Assembly (NCBI GenBank): GCA_029961685.1
Contig: JARWKL010000005.1
Coordinates: 20,860,164 to 20,924,163, forward strand
Direction: 5' to 3'
DNA: 64,000 nucleotides
Source: Aristolochia californica
Lineage: Eukaryota > Streptophyta > Magnoliopsida > Piperales > Aristolochiaceae
In this document: one piece after another, positions 10,651 through 24,983 of the stretch
Numbering within the stretch: the first letter of the stretch is position 1
How the letters are laid out: each line of letters starts with the position of its first letter
Program-made: the position numbers and the translations under genes
Notes under the pieces: model-generated
Told to the model about the DNA's origin: nothing
Databases searched by the model: none
Seen by the model: the letters and a program-made list of their open reading frames with translations, nothing else

Positions 10651-13600
10651 CACACACCACAATTGAACAGAAAGGTTTTGTTATCCAAGTTTGGAAAATT
10701 CATCTAGTACAACCCTAATAGCTCGAAATTTTATAAGAAAAAGATTATTCTACACATGTTTTAAAAAATGGATATGCATCCATGAAAATTTTTACAGATG
10801 CAAATGACCTATGCATCCAAACCTTTTAAAGAGAGTAACATTAAATTCTTAAGTGAACGTGCGGTGGGATATTTACCTAAGTCAAACAAGACATTATTTT
10901 GCCCATTTTAAAAAAGCTATCCTAATGATCATAGATGATTGTAGAGTGATTTATCATGCGTAACGGGCTATATTTTTTTTAGGAATGACTTATGGATTTT
11001 GAAGTCAACACTTAGTTAAAAATGCACCGCCTCCCTTTTATCCCGACTATTGTTGAACCCGATATATAAAAACTAAAAAGAGTTTAAAATCCCTAAAAAT
11101 TATAGACACTTTTTGGAATTATCTCTCTCTACATTTGTGCATTTTGCATTTCCATTTTAGATGTATACTTTTTTCTTAAATCAAAACTTGAGTTTCCACT
11201 TTTCCTTCATCGAGTAAAAAAAAAAGAGATAAAAGGCAAATAGATCACAACAAAATGAAAATTTTAGAGTTTATGTATGGAAAGAATCTAAAGCAATAAA
11301 CAAATGTAAGTAAAGAAAATTTATTCACACACCATAAATAAACACAAAATTTTTGTTATTAAAGTTTGGGAAATTCCACTAGTTCAATCCAAATAGCTCG
11401 GAATTTTATAAGAAATAGATTTTTCTACACATGTTTTAAAAAATGGATATGCATGCTTGAAACATGTTAAAAATGAATATAACCTATGGATCAAATTTTT
11501 TTAAAGAGAATAACATTAAATTCTCAAGTGAAGGTGTGGTGGGATATTACCCGACTCAAACAAGCCATTATTTTTCCGATTTACAAAAAGCTGATCTAAG
11601 GATCATAGATGATTGTAAAATAATTTATCATGCGTAACGGGCTATATTTTTTTAAGGAATGACTTATGGATTGGGAGTCAACACTTACTTAAAAATCCCC
11701 CGCCTCCCCCCTTTTCCTTTCGATTGCAGAACGTGATATATAAAAACTAAAAAGAGTTTACAATCCCTAAAAATTACAGATACTTTTATGAATTATGTCT
11801 CTATACATTTGTGCATTGTGAGTTTCCATTTCAGATGTATACTTTTTTCTGAAATCAAAACTTGAGTTTTCAATTTCCCTTCATCTCATAAACAAAAAAA
11901 GAGATTAAAGGCAAATAGATCACAACAAAATGAAAATTTTACAGTTTGACAATAAAAAGATTTTAAAGCAAAAAATAGATGTAAGTGAAGAAAATTTATT
12001 CCAACACCACAAATAAACACAAAAGTTTTGTTAACCAAGTTTGGGAAATTCCTCTAGTTCAACCCTAATAGCTCAGAATTTTATAAGAAAGAGATTTTTC
12101 TACACATGTTTTAAAAAATGGATATGCATGCTTGAAACTTGTTAAAGATGCAAATGACCTATGGATCCAAACCTTTTAAAGTGGATAACATTAAATTCTC
12201 AAGTGAAGGTGCCGGTGGGATATTTACCCAAGTCAAACAAACCATTATTTTGCCCACTTACAAAAAGCTGACCTAACGATCATAGATGATTGTAAAGTGA
12301 AGTATCTAGCGTAACTGGCTATATTTTTGTAAGGAATGACTTATGGATTTAATTGTCAACACTTAGTTAAAAATCCCCCGCCTCCCCCTTTTCCCAACGA
12401 TTGTTGAACCTGATATACAAAAACTAAAAAATTTGTAGAATCCCTAAAAATTACAAACACTTTTTGGAATTATCTCTCTCTAAATTTGTGCATTGTGCAT
12501 TTCCATTTTATATGTATACTGTTTTCTTAAATCAAAACTTGAGTTTTCACTTTTCCTTCATCTCGTAAACAAAAAAAGAGATAAAAGGAAACTAGATCAC
12601 AACAAAGTGAAAATTTTAGAGTTTAAGTATGGAAAGAATTTAAAGCAATAAACAAATGTATGTAAAGAAAATTTATTCACACACCACAAATGAACCCAAA
12701 ATTTTTGTTATCCAAGTTTGGGAAATTCCACCAATTCAACCCTAATAGTTCGGAATTTTAAAAGACAGATTTTTTTACACATGTTATTAAAAGTGGATAT
12801 GCATGTTTGAAGCATGTTAAAGATGCAAATGACCTATGGATCCAAACCTTTTAAAGAAAATAACATTATATTCTCAAGTGAAAGTGCGGTGGGATATTTA
12901 CCCGAGCAAACAAGCCATTATTTTGCCCATTTACAAAAAACTGACCTAACGATCATAGATGATTGGAAAGTTATTTATCATGTGTAATGGGCTATATTTT
13001 TGTAAGTAATGACTTATGCATTGGGAGTCAACACTTAGTTAAACATCCCCTACCTCCCCCTTTTTCCCGACGATTGCAGAACCAGATATATAAAAACAAA
13101 AATGAGTTTACAATCACTAAAAATTACATACACATTTTTGAATTATCTCACTCTACATTTGTGCATTGTGTATTTCCAATTTAGATGTATACTTTTTCTT
13201 GAATCAAAACTTGAGTTTTCACGTTCCCTTCTTGTTGTAAAAAAAAAAAAAGTGATAAAAGGTTAATAGATCACAACAAAATGAAAATTTTAGAGTTTAT
13301 GTATGGAAAGAATTTAAAGCAATAAAAATGTAAGAAAAGAAAATTTATTCACACACCACAAATGGACACAAAAGTTTTGTTATCCAAGTTTGGGAAATTC
13401 CACTAGTGCAACCCTAATAGGTCGGAATTTTATTAGAAAGAGATTTTTCTACACATGTTTTAAAACAAGGGTATGCATGCTTGAAACATGTTCAAGATGC
13501 AAATGACCTATGGATCCAAAACTTTTAAATAGAATAACATTAAATTCTCGAGTGAACGTGCAGGGGGATATATACACTAGTCCAATAAGCCATTATTTTG

Positions 13601-14914
13601 CCCATTTATAAAAAGCAGACCTAACGATCATAGATGATTGTAAAGTGATTTATCATGTGTAACGGGCTATATTTTTGTATGGAATAACTGAAGGATTTGG
13701 AGTCAACACTCAGTTGAAAATCCCCCGCCTCTCCCTTTTCCCGACGATTGCAGAACCTGATATATAAAAACTAAAAAAGAGTTTACAATCCCTAAAAACT
13801 ATAGACACTTTTTGAAATTATCACTCTCTACAGTTGAGCATTGTGCATTTCCGTTTTAGATGTATACTTTTTTCTTGAATCAAAACATGAGATTTCACGT
13901 TCCCTTCATCTCGTAAACAAAAAAAGAGATAAAAGGCAAATAGATCACAACAAAATAAAAAATTTAGAGTTTATGTATCGAAAGAATTTAAATCAATATC
14001 AAATGTAAGCAAATAAAATTTATTCACACACCACAAATGAACACAAAAGTTTTGTTATCCAAGTTTGGGAAATTCTATTAGTTCAACCCTTATTGCTCGG
14101 AATTTTATAAGAACGAGATTTTTCTAGACAAGTTCTAAAAAATGGATATGCATGCTGGAAATATATTAAAGATACAAATGACCTATTGATCAAAACCATT
14201 TAAAGAGAATAACATTAAATTCTCCAGTGAACGTGCGGTGGGATATTTACCAGAGTCAAACAAGCCATTATTTTGCCCAATTAAAAAAAGCTAACCTAAC
14301 CATCATAGATGATTGTAAAGTGACTTAACATGTGTAACGGGGCTATATTTTTTTAAGAAATGACTTATGGATTGGGAGTCAACTCTCAATTAAAAATCCC
14401 CTACCTCCCCCTTTTCTCGACGATTGCAAAACCTGATATATAAAAACTAAAAAGAGTGTACAATCCCTAAAAATTATAGACACTTTTTGGAATTATCCCT
14501 CTCTACTTTTGTGCATTTCCATTTTATATGTATACATTTTTCTTAAATAAAAACTTGAGTTTTCACTTTCCCATCATCTCGTAAACTAAAAAAGAGATAA
14601 AAGCCAAATAGATCACAACAAAACAGAATTTAGAGTTTATGTATCAAAATAATTTAAAGCAATAACAAATGTAAGAAAAGAAAATTTATTCACACACCAC
14701 AAATGAAGACGAAAGTTTTGTTATCCATGTTTGGGAAATTCCACTAATTCAACCTTTTTAGCTTGGAATTTTATAAGAAAGAGATTTTTCTACACTTGTT
14801 TTAAAAAATTGATATGCGTGCTTGAAACATGTTAAAGATGCAAATGACCTATGGATCCAAACCTTTTAAATAAAATAACATTAAATTCTCAAGTGAACGT
14901 GCGGTGGGATATTT

Positions 14915-14931
14915 ACCCGAGTCAAACAAGC
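14915..14931 (-). other. CENP-B-box-like 17-mer (example copy)
   Basis: On the minus strand this reads GCTTGTTTGACTCGGGT. The recognised CENP-B box core is NTTCGNNNNANNCGGGN; this element matches seven of the nine fixed core bases (third T, fifth G, tenth A and the CGGG) and fails at positions 2 and 4. The 17-mer is intact or nearly so in most monomers of both arms, for example 62032-62048 on the plus strand. The two mismatches lie in the TTCG half, so binding by a CENP-B-type protein is doubtful. The resemblance may be coincidental. Confidence 0.3.
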
Positions 14932-17367
14932 CATTATTTTGCCCATTTACAAAAAGTTGACCTAATGATCATAGATGATTGTAAAGTGAATTATCATGCA
15001 TAACGATCTATATTTTTTTAAGGAATGACTTATGGATTGGGAGTCAACACTCAGTTAAAAATCCTCTGCCTCCCACTTTTTCCTACGATTGCAGAGCTTG
15101 ATATATAAAAACTAAAAAGAGTTTACAATCCCTAAAAATTACAAACTTTTTTTGGAATTATCTCTCTCTAAATTTATGCATTGTGCATTTCTATTTTAGA
15201 TGTATACTTTTTTCTTAAATCAAAACTTGAGTTTTCACTTTCCCTTCATCTCGTAAACAAAAAAAAAAAAGATAAAAGGCAAATAGATCACAAAAAATTG
15301 AAAATTTTAGAATTTATTTATGGAAAGAATTTAAAGCAATAAAAAAATGTAGATAAAAAAAATTTATTCACACACTACAAATGAAGACAAAAGTTTTGTT
15401 TTCCAAGTTTTGGAAATTCCACTAGTTCAACCCTGATAGCTCGGAATTTTTATAAGATAGAGATTTTTCTACTCATGTTTTAAAAAATGGATATAATGCT
15501 TGAAACATGTTAAATATGCAAATGACCTATGGATTCAAACCTTTTAAAGAGAATGAATTTAAATTCTCAAGTGAACGTGCGGTGGGATATTTACCCCAGT
15601 CAAACAAACCATTATTTTTCCCATTTACAAAAAGTTGACATAATGATCATAGATGATTGTAAAGTGACTTATCATGAGAAACAGGCTATATTTTTGTAAG
15701 AAATGACTGATGGATTGGGAGTCAACACTCAGTTTAATATCCTCTGCCTTCTCCTTTTCCCGATGATTGCAAAACCTGATATCTAAAAACTAAATAGAGT
15801 TTACAATCCCTAAAAATTATAGACACTTTTCGGAATTATCTCTCTCTACTTTAGTGCATTGTGCATTTCCATTTTAAATGTATACATTTTTCTTAAATCA
15901 AAACTTGAGTTTTCACTTTCCCTTCATCTCGTTAACAAAAAAAGAGATAAAAGGCAAATAGATCAAAACAAAATGAAAATTTTAGAGTTTATGTATGGAA
16001 AGAATTTAAACCAATAACAAATGTAAGTAAAGAAAATTTATTTTCACAACACAAATGAACAGAAAATTTTTGTTATCATAGTTTTGGAAATTCCACTAGT
16101 TCAACCCTTATAGCTCGGAATTTAATAAGAAAGAGATTTTTCTGCACATGTTTTAAAAAATGAATATGCATTCTTCAAACATGTAAAATATTCAAATGAC
16201 CTGTGGATCCAAACCTTTGAAAGAGAATAACATTAAATTCTCAAGTGAATGTGCGGTGGGATATTTACCCGAGTCAAACAAGCCATTATTTTCCCCATTT
16301 ACAAAAAGCTGACCTAGCGATCATAGATGATTGAAAAGTGTAATAGGCTATATTTATGTAAGGAATGACTTATGGATTGGGAGTCAACACTCAGTTAAAA
16401 ATCCCCCGCCTCCCACTTTTCCCAACGATTGTAGAACCTGATATATAAAAACAAAAAAGAATTTACAATCCCTAAAAATTACAGACACATTTTGGAATTA
16501 TCTCCCTCAACATGTTTGGCCATGTGCATTTCCATTTTAAATGTTTACTTTTTTCTTAAATCAAAACTTGAGTTTTCACTTTCCTTTCATCTCGTAAACA
16601 AAAAAAGAGATAAAAGGCAAATAGATCACAAAAAATTGAAAATTTTAGAGTGTACATATAGAAAGAATTTAAAGAATTAACAAATGTAAGAAAAGAAAAT
16701 TTATTCACACACCACAAATGAACACAAAAGTTTTGTTATCCAAGTTTTGGAAATTCCACTAGTTCAACCCTAATAGCTCAAGATTTTAAAGAAAGAGTGT
16801 TTTCTTCAAATGTTTTAAAAAATGGATATGCATGCTTGAAACATGTAAAAGATGCAAATGACCTATGTATCCAAACCTTTTAAAGAGAATAACATTAAAT
16901 TCTCAAGTGAACGTGCTGATGGGATATTTACCCGAGTCAAACAAGCAATTATTTTGCCCATTTCCAAAAAGCTGACCTAACGATAAAAGGTGATTGTAAA
17001 GTGATTTATCATGTGTAATGGGTTATATTTATGTAAGGAATGGGAGTCAACACTCAGTTAAAAATCCCCCTCCTCCACTTTTTCCTAGCGATTGCAGAAC
17101 ATGATATATAAAAACTAAAAAGAGTTTACAATCCCTAAAAATTACCGACACTTTTTAGAATTATCTCTCACTAAATTTATGCATTGTGCATTTCTATTTT
17201 ATATGTTTACTTTTTTCTTAAATCAAAACTTGAGTTTTCACTTTCCCTTTATCTCGTAAACAATAAAAGAGATAAAAGGCAAATAGATCACAACAAAAGG
17301 AAAGTTTTAGAGTTTATGTATGGAAAGAATTTAAAGCAATAAAAAATATAAGTAAAGAAAATTTATT

Positions 17368-19660
17368 AACACACCAAAAATGAACACAACATTTTTGTTA
17401 TCCAAGTTTGGGAAATTCCAAAAGTCCAACCCTAATAATTCGGAATTTTATAAGAAAAAGATTTTTCTACACATGTTTTAAAAAATTGATATGCGTGCTT
17501 GAATCATGTTAAAGATGAATATGACCTATGGATCCAAATATTTTAAATAGAATAACATTAAATTCTCATGTGAACGTGCGGTGGGATATTTACCTGAGTC
17601 AAACAAGCCATTATTTATCCCATTTACAAAAAGCTGACCTAACGATTATAGATGATTGTAAAATGACTTATCATGCATAATGGGTTATATTTTGTTAAGA
17701 AATGACTTATGGATTGTGAGTCAACACTCAGTTAAAAATCCCATGCCTCCCCCTTTTCCAGACGATTGCAAAACCATATATATAAAAGCTAAAAAGAGTT
17801 TACAATCCCTAAAAATTATAGAGACTTTTTGAAATTATCTCTCTCTACATTTGTGCATTGTGCATTTATATTTTAGAAGTATACATTTTTCTTAAATCAA
17901 AACTTGATTTTTTACTTTCCCTACATCTCGTAAAAAAATAAAAAATAAAAGATAAAAAGCAAATAGATCAAAACGAAATGAAAATTTTAGAGTTTTTGTA
18001 TGGAAAGAATTTAAACAATTGAAAAAATTAAGTAAAGAAAATTTATTCACACACCACAATGAACACAAAAGTTTTGTTATCCAAGTTTGGGAATTTCCAC
18101 TTGTTCAACCGTAAAAGCTCATAATTTTATAAGAAAGAGACTTTTCTACACTTGTTTTAAAAAATGGATATGCATGCTTGAAACAAGTTAAAGATGCAAA
18201 TGACCTATGGATCAAAACCTATCAAAGATAATAACATTAAATTCTAAAGTGAACGTGTGGAGGGATATTCACTCAGTTAAAAATCCCCCGTCTCCCACTT
18301 TTCCCGATGATTACAAAACCGATATATAAAAAATAAAAGAGTTTACAATCACTAAAAATTATATAGAATTTTTGGAATTATCTCTCTCTACAATAGTGCA
18401 TTGTGCATTTCCATTTTAGATGTATACTTTTTTCTTAAATCAAAACTTTAGTTTTCATTTTCCGTTCACCTCGTAAACAAAAACAGAGATAAAAGGTAAA
18501 TAGATCACAACAAAATGAAAATTTTAGAGTTTATGTATCGAAATAATTCAAAGATATAACAAATGTAATCAGAGAAAATTTATTCACACACCACAAATGA
18601 ACACGTTTTCTAATCCAAATTTGGGAAATTCCACTAATTCAACCCTAATTGCTTGGAATTTTATAAGAAAGAGATTTTTCAGCACAAGTTTTTAAAAAAG
18701 GATATGCATGCTTGAAACATGTTAAAGTTGCAAATGACCCATGGATCCAAACCATTTAAAAAGAATAACATTAAATTCTCAACTGAACGTGCGGTGGGAT
18801 ATTTACCAGAGTTAATCAAGCCATTATTTTTCCATTAACAAAAAGTTGACCTAACGACCATAGATGACTGTAAAGTGACTTATCATGCATAACGGGCTAT
18901 ATTTTTGTTAGGAATGACTTATGGATTGGGAGTCAACACTTAGTTAAAAATCCCCCGCCTCCCCTTTTCCTGACAATTGTTGAACCTGATATTTAAAAAC
19001 TAAAAAGGGTTTACAATCCCTAAAAATTACATAAACTTTTTGGAATTATCTCTCTCTACATTTGTGCATTGTGCATTTCCATTTTAGACGTATACTTTTT
19101 TCTCAAATCAAAACTTGAGTTTTCACTTTTCCTTCATCTCGTAAGCAAAAATAGATATAAAAGGCAAATAAATCACAAGAAAATGAAAATTTAAGAGTTT
19201 ATGTATTGAAATAATTTAAAGAAAAAACAAATGTAAGCAAAGAAAATTATTCACACACCACAAATGAACACAAAAATTTTGTTATCCAAGTTTTGGAAAT
19301 TCAACTTGTTCAACCCTAATAGCTCGGAATTTTATAAGAAAGAGATTTTTCTACACATGTCTTTAAAAAAGGATTTGCATTCTTGAAACATGTTAAAGAT
19401 GCAAATGAACTATGGATCCGAACCTTTTTAAGAAAATAACATTAAATTCTCTAGTGGACGTTCGGTGGGATATTTACTCGAGTTAAAAAAGCCATTATTT
19501 TGCCCATTTAATAAAAGTTGGCCTAACGATCATAGATTATTGTAAAGTAACTTATCACGCGTAAAGGCCTATATTTTTTTAAGGAATGACATATGGATTG
19601 GGAATCAACACTCAGTTAAAAATCCCCCATCTCCCCTTTTTCTCGACGATTGCAGAACCT
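17368..19660 (+). repeat. Higher-order block, copy 1 (offset ~3.9 kb)
   Basis: Monomers at 17368, 18048, 18585 and 19252 match those at 21266, 21945, 22482 and 23154 in order, at offsets of 3897-3902 bp. Shared marks are a tail with CATATATATAAAAG-like sequence and a lengthened A-rich tract, the 537-bp deleted monomer, CTAATTCAACCCTAATTGCT, and TTTACTCGAGT with CCCATTTAATAAAA. The copies differ at many scattered sites, so the event is older than the dimeric amplification. Confidence 0.75.
18048..18584 (+). repeat. Deleted monomer, 537 bp (shared deletion)
   Basis: GGGATATT joins CACTCAGTTAAAAATC near 18268, dropping about 138 bases that include the CENP-B-like element and the AACGATCATAGATGATTG segment. 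The identical joint recurs at 21945-22481, which shows common descent. Confidence 0.9.
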
Positions 19661-21265
19661 GATATATAAAAACTAAAAAGAGTTTACAGTACCTAAAAAT
19701 TATAGACACTTTTTGGAATAAGCTCTCTCTTCATTGGTGAATTGTTCATTTATATTTTAGATGTATTCTTTTTTCTTTAATCAAAACTTGAGTTTTCACT
19801 TTCCCTTCATCTCGTAAACAAAAAAAGAGATAAAAGGTAAATAGATCACAACAAAATGAAAATTTTAGATTTTATGTATCAAAATAATTTAAAGCAATAA
19901 AAAATGTAAGCAAATAAAATTTATTCACACACCACAAATTAACACAAAAGTTTTGTTATCTAAGTTTGGGAAATTCCACTAGTTCAACCCTATTTGCTCA
20001 GAATTTTATAAGAAAGAGATTTTTCTACACATGTTTTTAAAACTGGATACGCATGCTTGAAACATGTTGAAGATGCAAATGACCTATGGATCCAAACCTT
20101 TTAAAGAGAAAAACATTAAATTCGCATGTGAACGTACGGTGGGATATTTACCCTAGTCAAACAAGCCATTATTTTGCCCATTTACAAAAAGCTGACCTAA
20201 CGATCATAGATGATTGTAAAGTGACTTATCATGCGTAACGGGCTTTATTTTTGTAAGGAATGACTAATGGATGGGAGTCAACACTCAGTTAAAAATCCCT
20301 TGCCTCCCCCTTTTCCAGACGATAACAGAAACTGATATATAAAAAGTAAAAAGAGTTTATAATCCCTAAAAATTACAGAAACTTTTATGGAATTATCTCT
20401 CTACATTTGAGCATTGTGCATTTCCATTTTATGTATACTATTGACTTAAATCAAAACTTCAGTTTTCACTTTCCCTTCATCTTGTAAACAAAAAGATAAA
20501 ATGGCAAATAGATCATAATTAAATGAAAATTTTAGAGTTTTTGTATGGAATGAATTTAAAGCAATAAAAAATGCAATTAAAGAAAATTTATTCACACGCC
20601 ACAAATGAACACTAAATTTTTGTTATCCAAGTTTGGGTAATACCACTAGTTCAACCCTAATAAATCCGAATTTTATAAGAAATTTTTTTTTCTACAATTG
20701 TTCTATAAAATGGATATGCATGCTTGAAACATGTTAAGGATTCAAATGACCTATGGATCCAGACATTTTATAGAGAATAACATAAATTATCAAGTGAACT
20801 TGCGGTGGTATATTTTCCCGAGTCAAACAAGCCATTATTTTGCCCATTTACAAAAAGCTGATCTAATTATCATAGATGATTGTAAAGTGACTTGTCATGC
20901 GTAACGGGCTATATTTTTTTAAGAAAAGACTTATGGATTGGTAGTCAACACTCAGTTAAAAATCTACCGCCTCCCCCTTTTCCCGACAATTGCAGAACCT
21001 GATATATAAAAACTAAAAAGAGTTTACAATCCCTAAAAATTACAGAAACGTTTTGCAATTATCTCTCTCTACATTTGTGAATTGTGCATTTCCATATTAG
21101 ATATATACTTTTTTCTTTAATCAAAACTTGAGTTCTCACTTTCCTTTCATCTCGTAAACAAAAAAAGAGATAAAAGGCAAATACATTGGAAGAAAATGAA
21201 AATTTTAGAGTTAATGTATGGAAAGAATTAAAAGAAATAAAAAATGTATGCAAAGAAAATTTATT

Positions 21266-23553
21266 CACAAACCACAGATGAACATAAAAGTTTTGTGATC
21301 ATAGTTTCTGAAATTCCACATTTTCAAACCTAATAGCTCGGGATTTTATAAGAAAGAGATTTTTCTACACATGTTTTAAAAAATGGATATGCCTGCTTGA
21401 AACTTGTTAAAGATGCAAATGACCTATGGATCCAATCCTATTAAACAAAATAACATTAAATTCTCATGTGAACGTGCGGTGGGTATTTACCCGAGTCAAA
21501 CAAGCCATTATTTTACCCATTAACAAAAAGCTGACCTAACGATCATAGAAAATTGTAAAGTGACTTATCATGCATAACGGGCTATATTTTTGTAAGAAAT
21601 GACTTATGGATTGGGAGTCAACACTCAGTTAAAGATCCCATGCCTCCCCCTTTTCCCGTAGATTGAAAAACAATATATATAAAAACTAAAAAGAGTTTAC
21701 AATCCTTAAAAATTATTGACACTTTTTGGAATTATGTCTCTCTACATTTCTACATTGTGCATTTTCATTTTAGAAGTATACATTTTTCTTAAATCAGAAC
21801 TTGAGTTTTCACTTTCCCTGCATCTCGTAAAACAAAAAAACAAAAAAAGATAATAGGCAAATAGATCACATTGAAATGAAAATTTTAGAGTTTTGTATGG
21901 AAACAATTTAAAGAAATAAAAAATGTAAATAAAGAAAATTTATTCACACACCACAATGAACACAAAATTTTTGTTATCCAAGTTTGGGAAATTCCACTTG
22001 TTCAACCCTAAAATCTCGTAATTTTATAAGAAAGTGATTTTTCTATACTTGTTTTAAAAAATGGATATACATGCTTGAAACATGTTAAAGATGCAAATGA
22101 CCTATGGATCCAAACCTATTAAAGAGAATAACATTAAATTCTCAAGTAAACGTGTGGTGGGATATTCACTCAGTTAAAAATCCCCCACCTCCCTATTTTC
22201 CCGATGATTGCAGAACTGATATATAAAAACTAAAAAGAGTTTACAATCCATAAAAATTACATAGAATTTTAGGAATTATCTCTCTCTACATTTTTTCTTT
22301 GTGCATTTTCTTTTTAGATGTACAATTTTTTCTTAAATCAAAACTTGAGTTTTCACTTTCCCTTCATCTCGTAAAAAAAAAAGTGTTAAAAGGTAAAAAG
22401 ATCACAACAAAATAAAAATTTTAGAGTTTATGAATAAAAATAATTCATAGAAATAACAATTGTAAGCAAATAAAATTTATTCACACACCACAAATGAACA
22501 CAAGTTTTGTAATCCAAGTTTGGGAAATTCCACTAATTCAACCCTAATTGCTCGAAATTTTATAAGAAACTGATATTTCAACACAGGTTTTTAAAAATGG
22601 ATATGCATGCTTGAAACATGTTAAAGTTGCAAATGACCTATGGATCCAAACCTTTTAAAAAGAATAACATTAAATTCTCAAGTGAACGTACGGTGGGATA
22701 TTTACCTGAGTCAATCCAGCCATTATTTTGCCCATTTACAAAAAGTTGACCTAAAGATCATAGATGATTGCAAAGTGACTTATCATGCGTAACGGTCCAT
22801 ATTTGTTTAAGGAATGACTTATGAATTGGGAATCAACACTCAGTTAAAAATCCCACGCCTCCCCTATTCCTAATGATTGCAGAACCTGATATTTTAAAAC
22901 TAAAAATAGTTTACAATCCCTAAAAATTACAGACACTTTTTGGAATTATCTCTCTCTACATTTGTGCATTATGCATTTCCATTTTAGATATATACTTTTT
23001 TCTCAAATCAAAACTTGAGTTTTCAATTTCCCTTCTTCTCGTAAACCATAATAGAGATAAAAGGCTAATAGATCACAACAAAATGAAAATTTTAGAGTTT
23101 ATGTATGGAAAGAATTTAAAGTAATAAACAAATGTAACTAAAGAAAATCTATTAACACACCACAAATGAGCACAAAAGTTTTGTTATCCAAGTTTGGCAA
23201 ATTCCACAAGTTCAACCCTAATAGCTCGGAATTTTATAAGAAAGAGATTTTTCTACACTTGTTTTAAAAAAGGGATATGCGTGCTTGAATAATGTTAAAG
23301 ATGCAAATGACCTATGGACCCAAACCTATTAAAGAGAATGACATTAAATTCTCAAATGAACGTGCGGTGGGATATTTACTCGAGTCAAACAAGTCATTAT
23401 TTTGCCCATTTAATAAAAATAGACCTAACGATCATAGGTGATTGTAAAGTGATTGATCATACGTAACGGGCTATATTTTTGTAAGAAATGACTTACGGAT
23501 TGGGAGTCAACACTCAGTTAAAAATCCCCCGCCTCCGCCTTTTCCTGACGATT
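21266..23553 (+). repeat. Higher-order block, copy 2 (offset ~3.9 kb)
   Basis: Partner of 17368-19660. It carries the same 537-bp monomer (21945-22481) and the same order of variant monomers. Correspondence fades after about 23550, where the last monomer has its own deletion of about 158 bp, and further right the monomers match a different part of the first copy. The boundary is therefore approximate. Confidence 0.72.
21945..22481 (+). repeat. Deleted monomer, 537 bp (shared deletion)
   Basis: The same joint as in 18048-18584, here near 22166, and the same overall length. Other shared marks are CACCACAATGAAC and TCCACTTGTTCAACC near the start. Confidence 0.9.
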
Positions 23554-23669
23554 GCACATAAACAAAAAAAGAGATAAAAGGCATATAGATCACAACGAAA
23601 TAAAAATTTTAGAGTTTATGTATCGAAAAAATTTTAAGCAAAAAAAATTGTAAGAATATAAAATTTATG
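23154..23669 (+). repeat. Deleted monomer, 516 bp
   Basis: GACGATTGCA joins CATAAACAAAAAAAGAG near 23556. About 158 bases are lost, covering the TATA-like element, the TCTCTCTCTACA stretch and the start of the A-rich region. No other monomer in the window has this joint. Confidence 0.88.
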
Positions 23670-24345
23670 CACACACCACAAATGAACACAAAAGTTTTGT
23701 TATCCAAGTTTGGGAAATTCCATTAGTTCAACCTGAATAGCTCAGAATTTTATAAGAAAGAGATTTTTCTACACATGTTTTAATAAATGGATATGCTTGC
23801 TTGAAACATGTTAAAGATGTGAATGACCTATGGAGCCAAACCTTTTAAAGAGAATAACATTAAATTCTCAAGTGAACGTGCGGTGTGATATTTTTCCAAG
23901 TCAAACTAGCCATAATTTTTCCCATTTACAAAATGTTGACCTAACGATCATAGATGATTGTAAAGTGACTTATCATGCGTAACGGGCTATATTTTGGTAA
24001 GAAATGACATATGGATTGGGTGTCAACACTCAGTTAAAAATCCCCAGCCTCCCCCTTTTCTCGACTATTGCTGAACCAGAAATATAAAAACTAAAAAGAG
24101 TTTACAATCCCTAAAAATTATACACACTTTTGGGAATTATCTCTCTCTACATTTTTGCATTGTGAATTTCCATTTTAGATGTATACATTTTCTTAAATCA
24201 AAACTAGAGTTTTCACTTTCTCAGCATTTCGTAAAAAAAAAAAAAAAGAGGGATAAAAGGCAAATAGATAAAAAAAATGAAAAATTTAAAGTTTATGTAT
24301 GGAAGAAGTTAAATCAATAAGAAATGTAAGTAAAGAAAATTTATT

Positions 24346-24983
24346 CACACACCACAAATGAACACAAAATGTTTGTTCTCAAAGTTTGGGAAATTCCACT
24401 AATTCAACCCTAATAGCTCGGAATTTTATAAGGTAGAAATTTTTCTACTTTTGTTTTAAAAAATGGATATGCAAGCTTGAAATATGTTAAATATGCAAAT
24501 GACCTTTTAAAGAGAATAAAATTGAATTCTCAAGTGAACGTGCAGTGGGATATTTACCTGAGTCAAACAAGCCATTATTTTGCCCATTTACAAAAAGCTG
24601 ACCTAACGATCATAGATGATTGTAAAGTGAATTATCATGTGTAACGGGCTTTATTTTTGTAAGGAATGACTTATGGATTGGGTGTCAACACTCACTTACA
24701 AATCCCCCACCTCCCCCTTTTCCCGACGATTGCAGAACCTGATATATAAAAACTAAAAAGAGTTTACAATCCCTAAAAAAAACTGACACATTTTGGAATT
24801 ATCTCTCTCTACATTTTTACATTGTGCATTTCCATTTTAGATATATACGTTTTTCTTAAGCCAAAACTTGAGTTTTCACTTTTCCTTCGTCTTGTAAACC
24901 AAAAAAGAGATAAATGGCAAATAGATCATAAAAAAATGACAATAATTTAAAGCAATAACAAATGTAATTAATGAAAATTTATT
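24346..24983 (+). repeat. Deleted monomer, 638 bp (two small deletions)
   Basis: One gap near 24505 removes the TATGGATCCAAACC segment with the usual GGATCC site. A second near 24940 removes AAATTTTAGAGTTTATG and neighbouring bases, so AAAAAATGAC runs into AATAATTTAAAGC. Confidence 0.8.
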
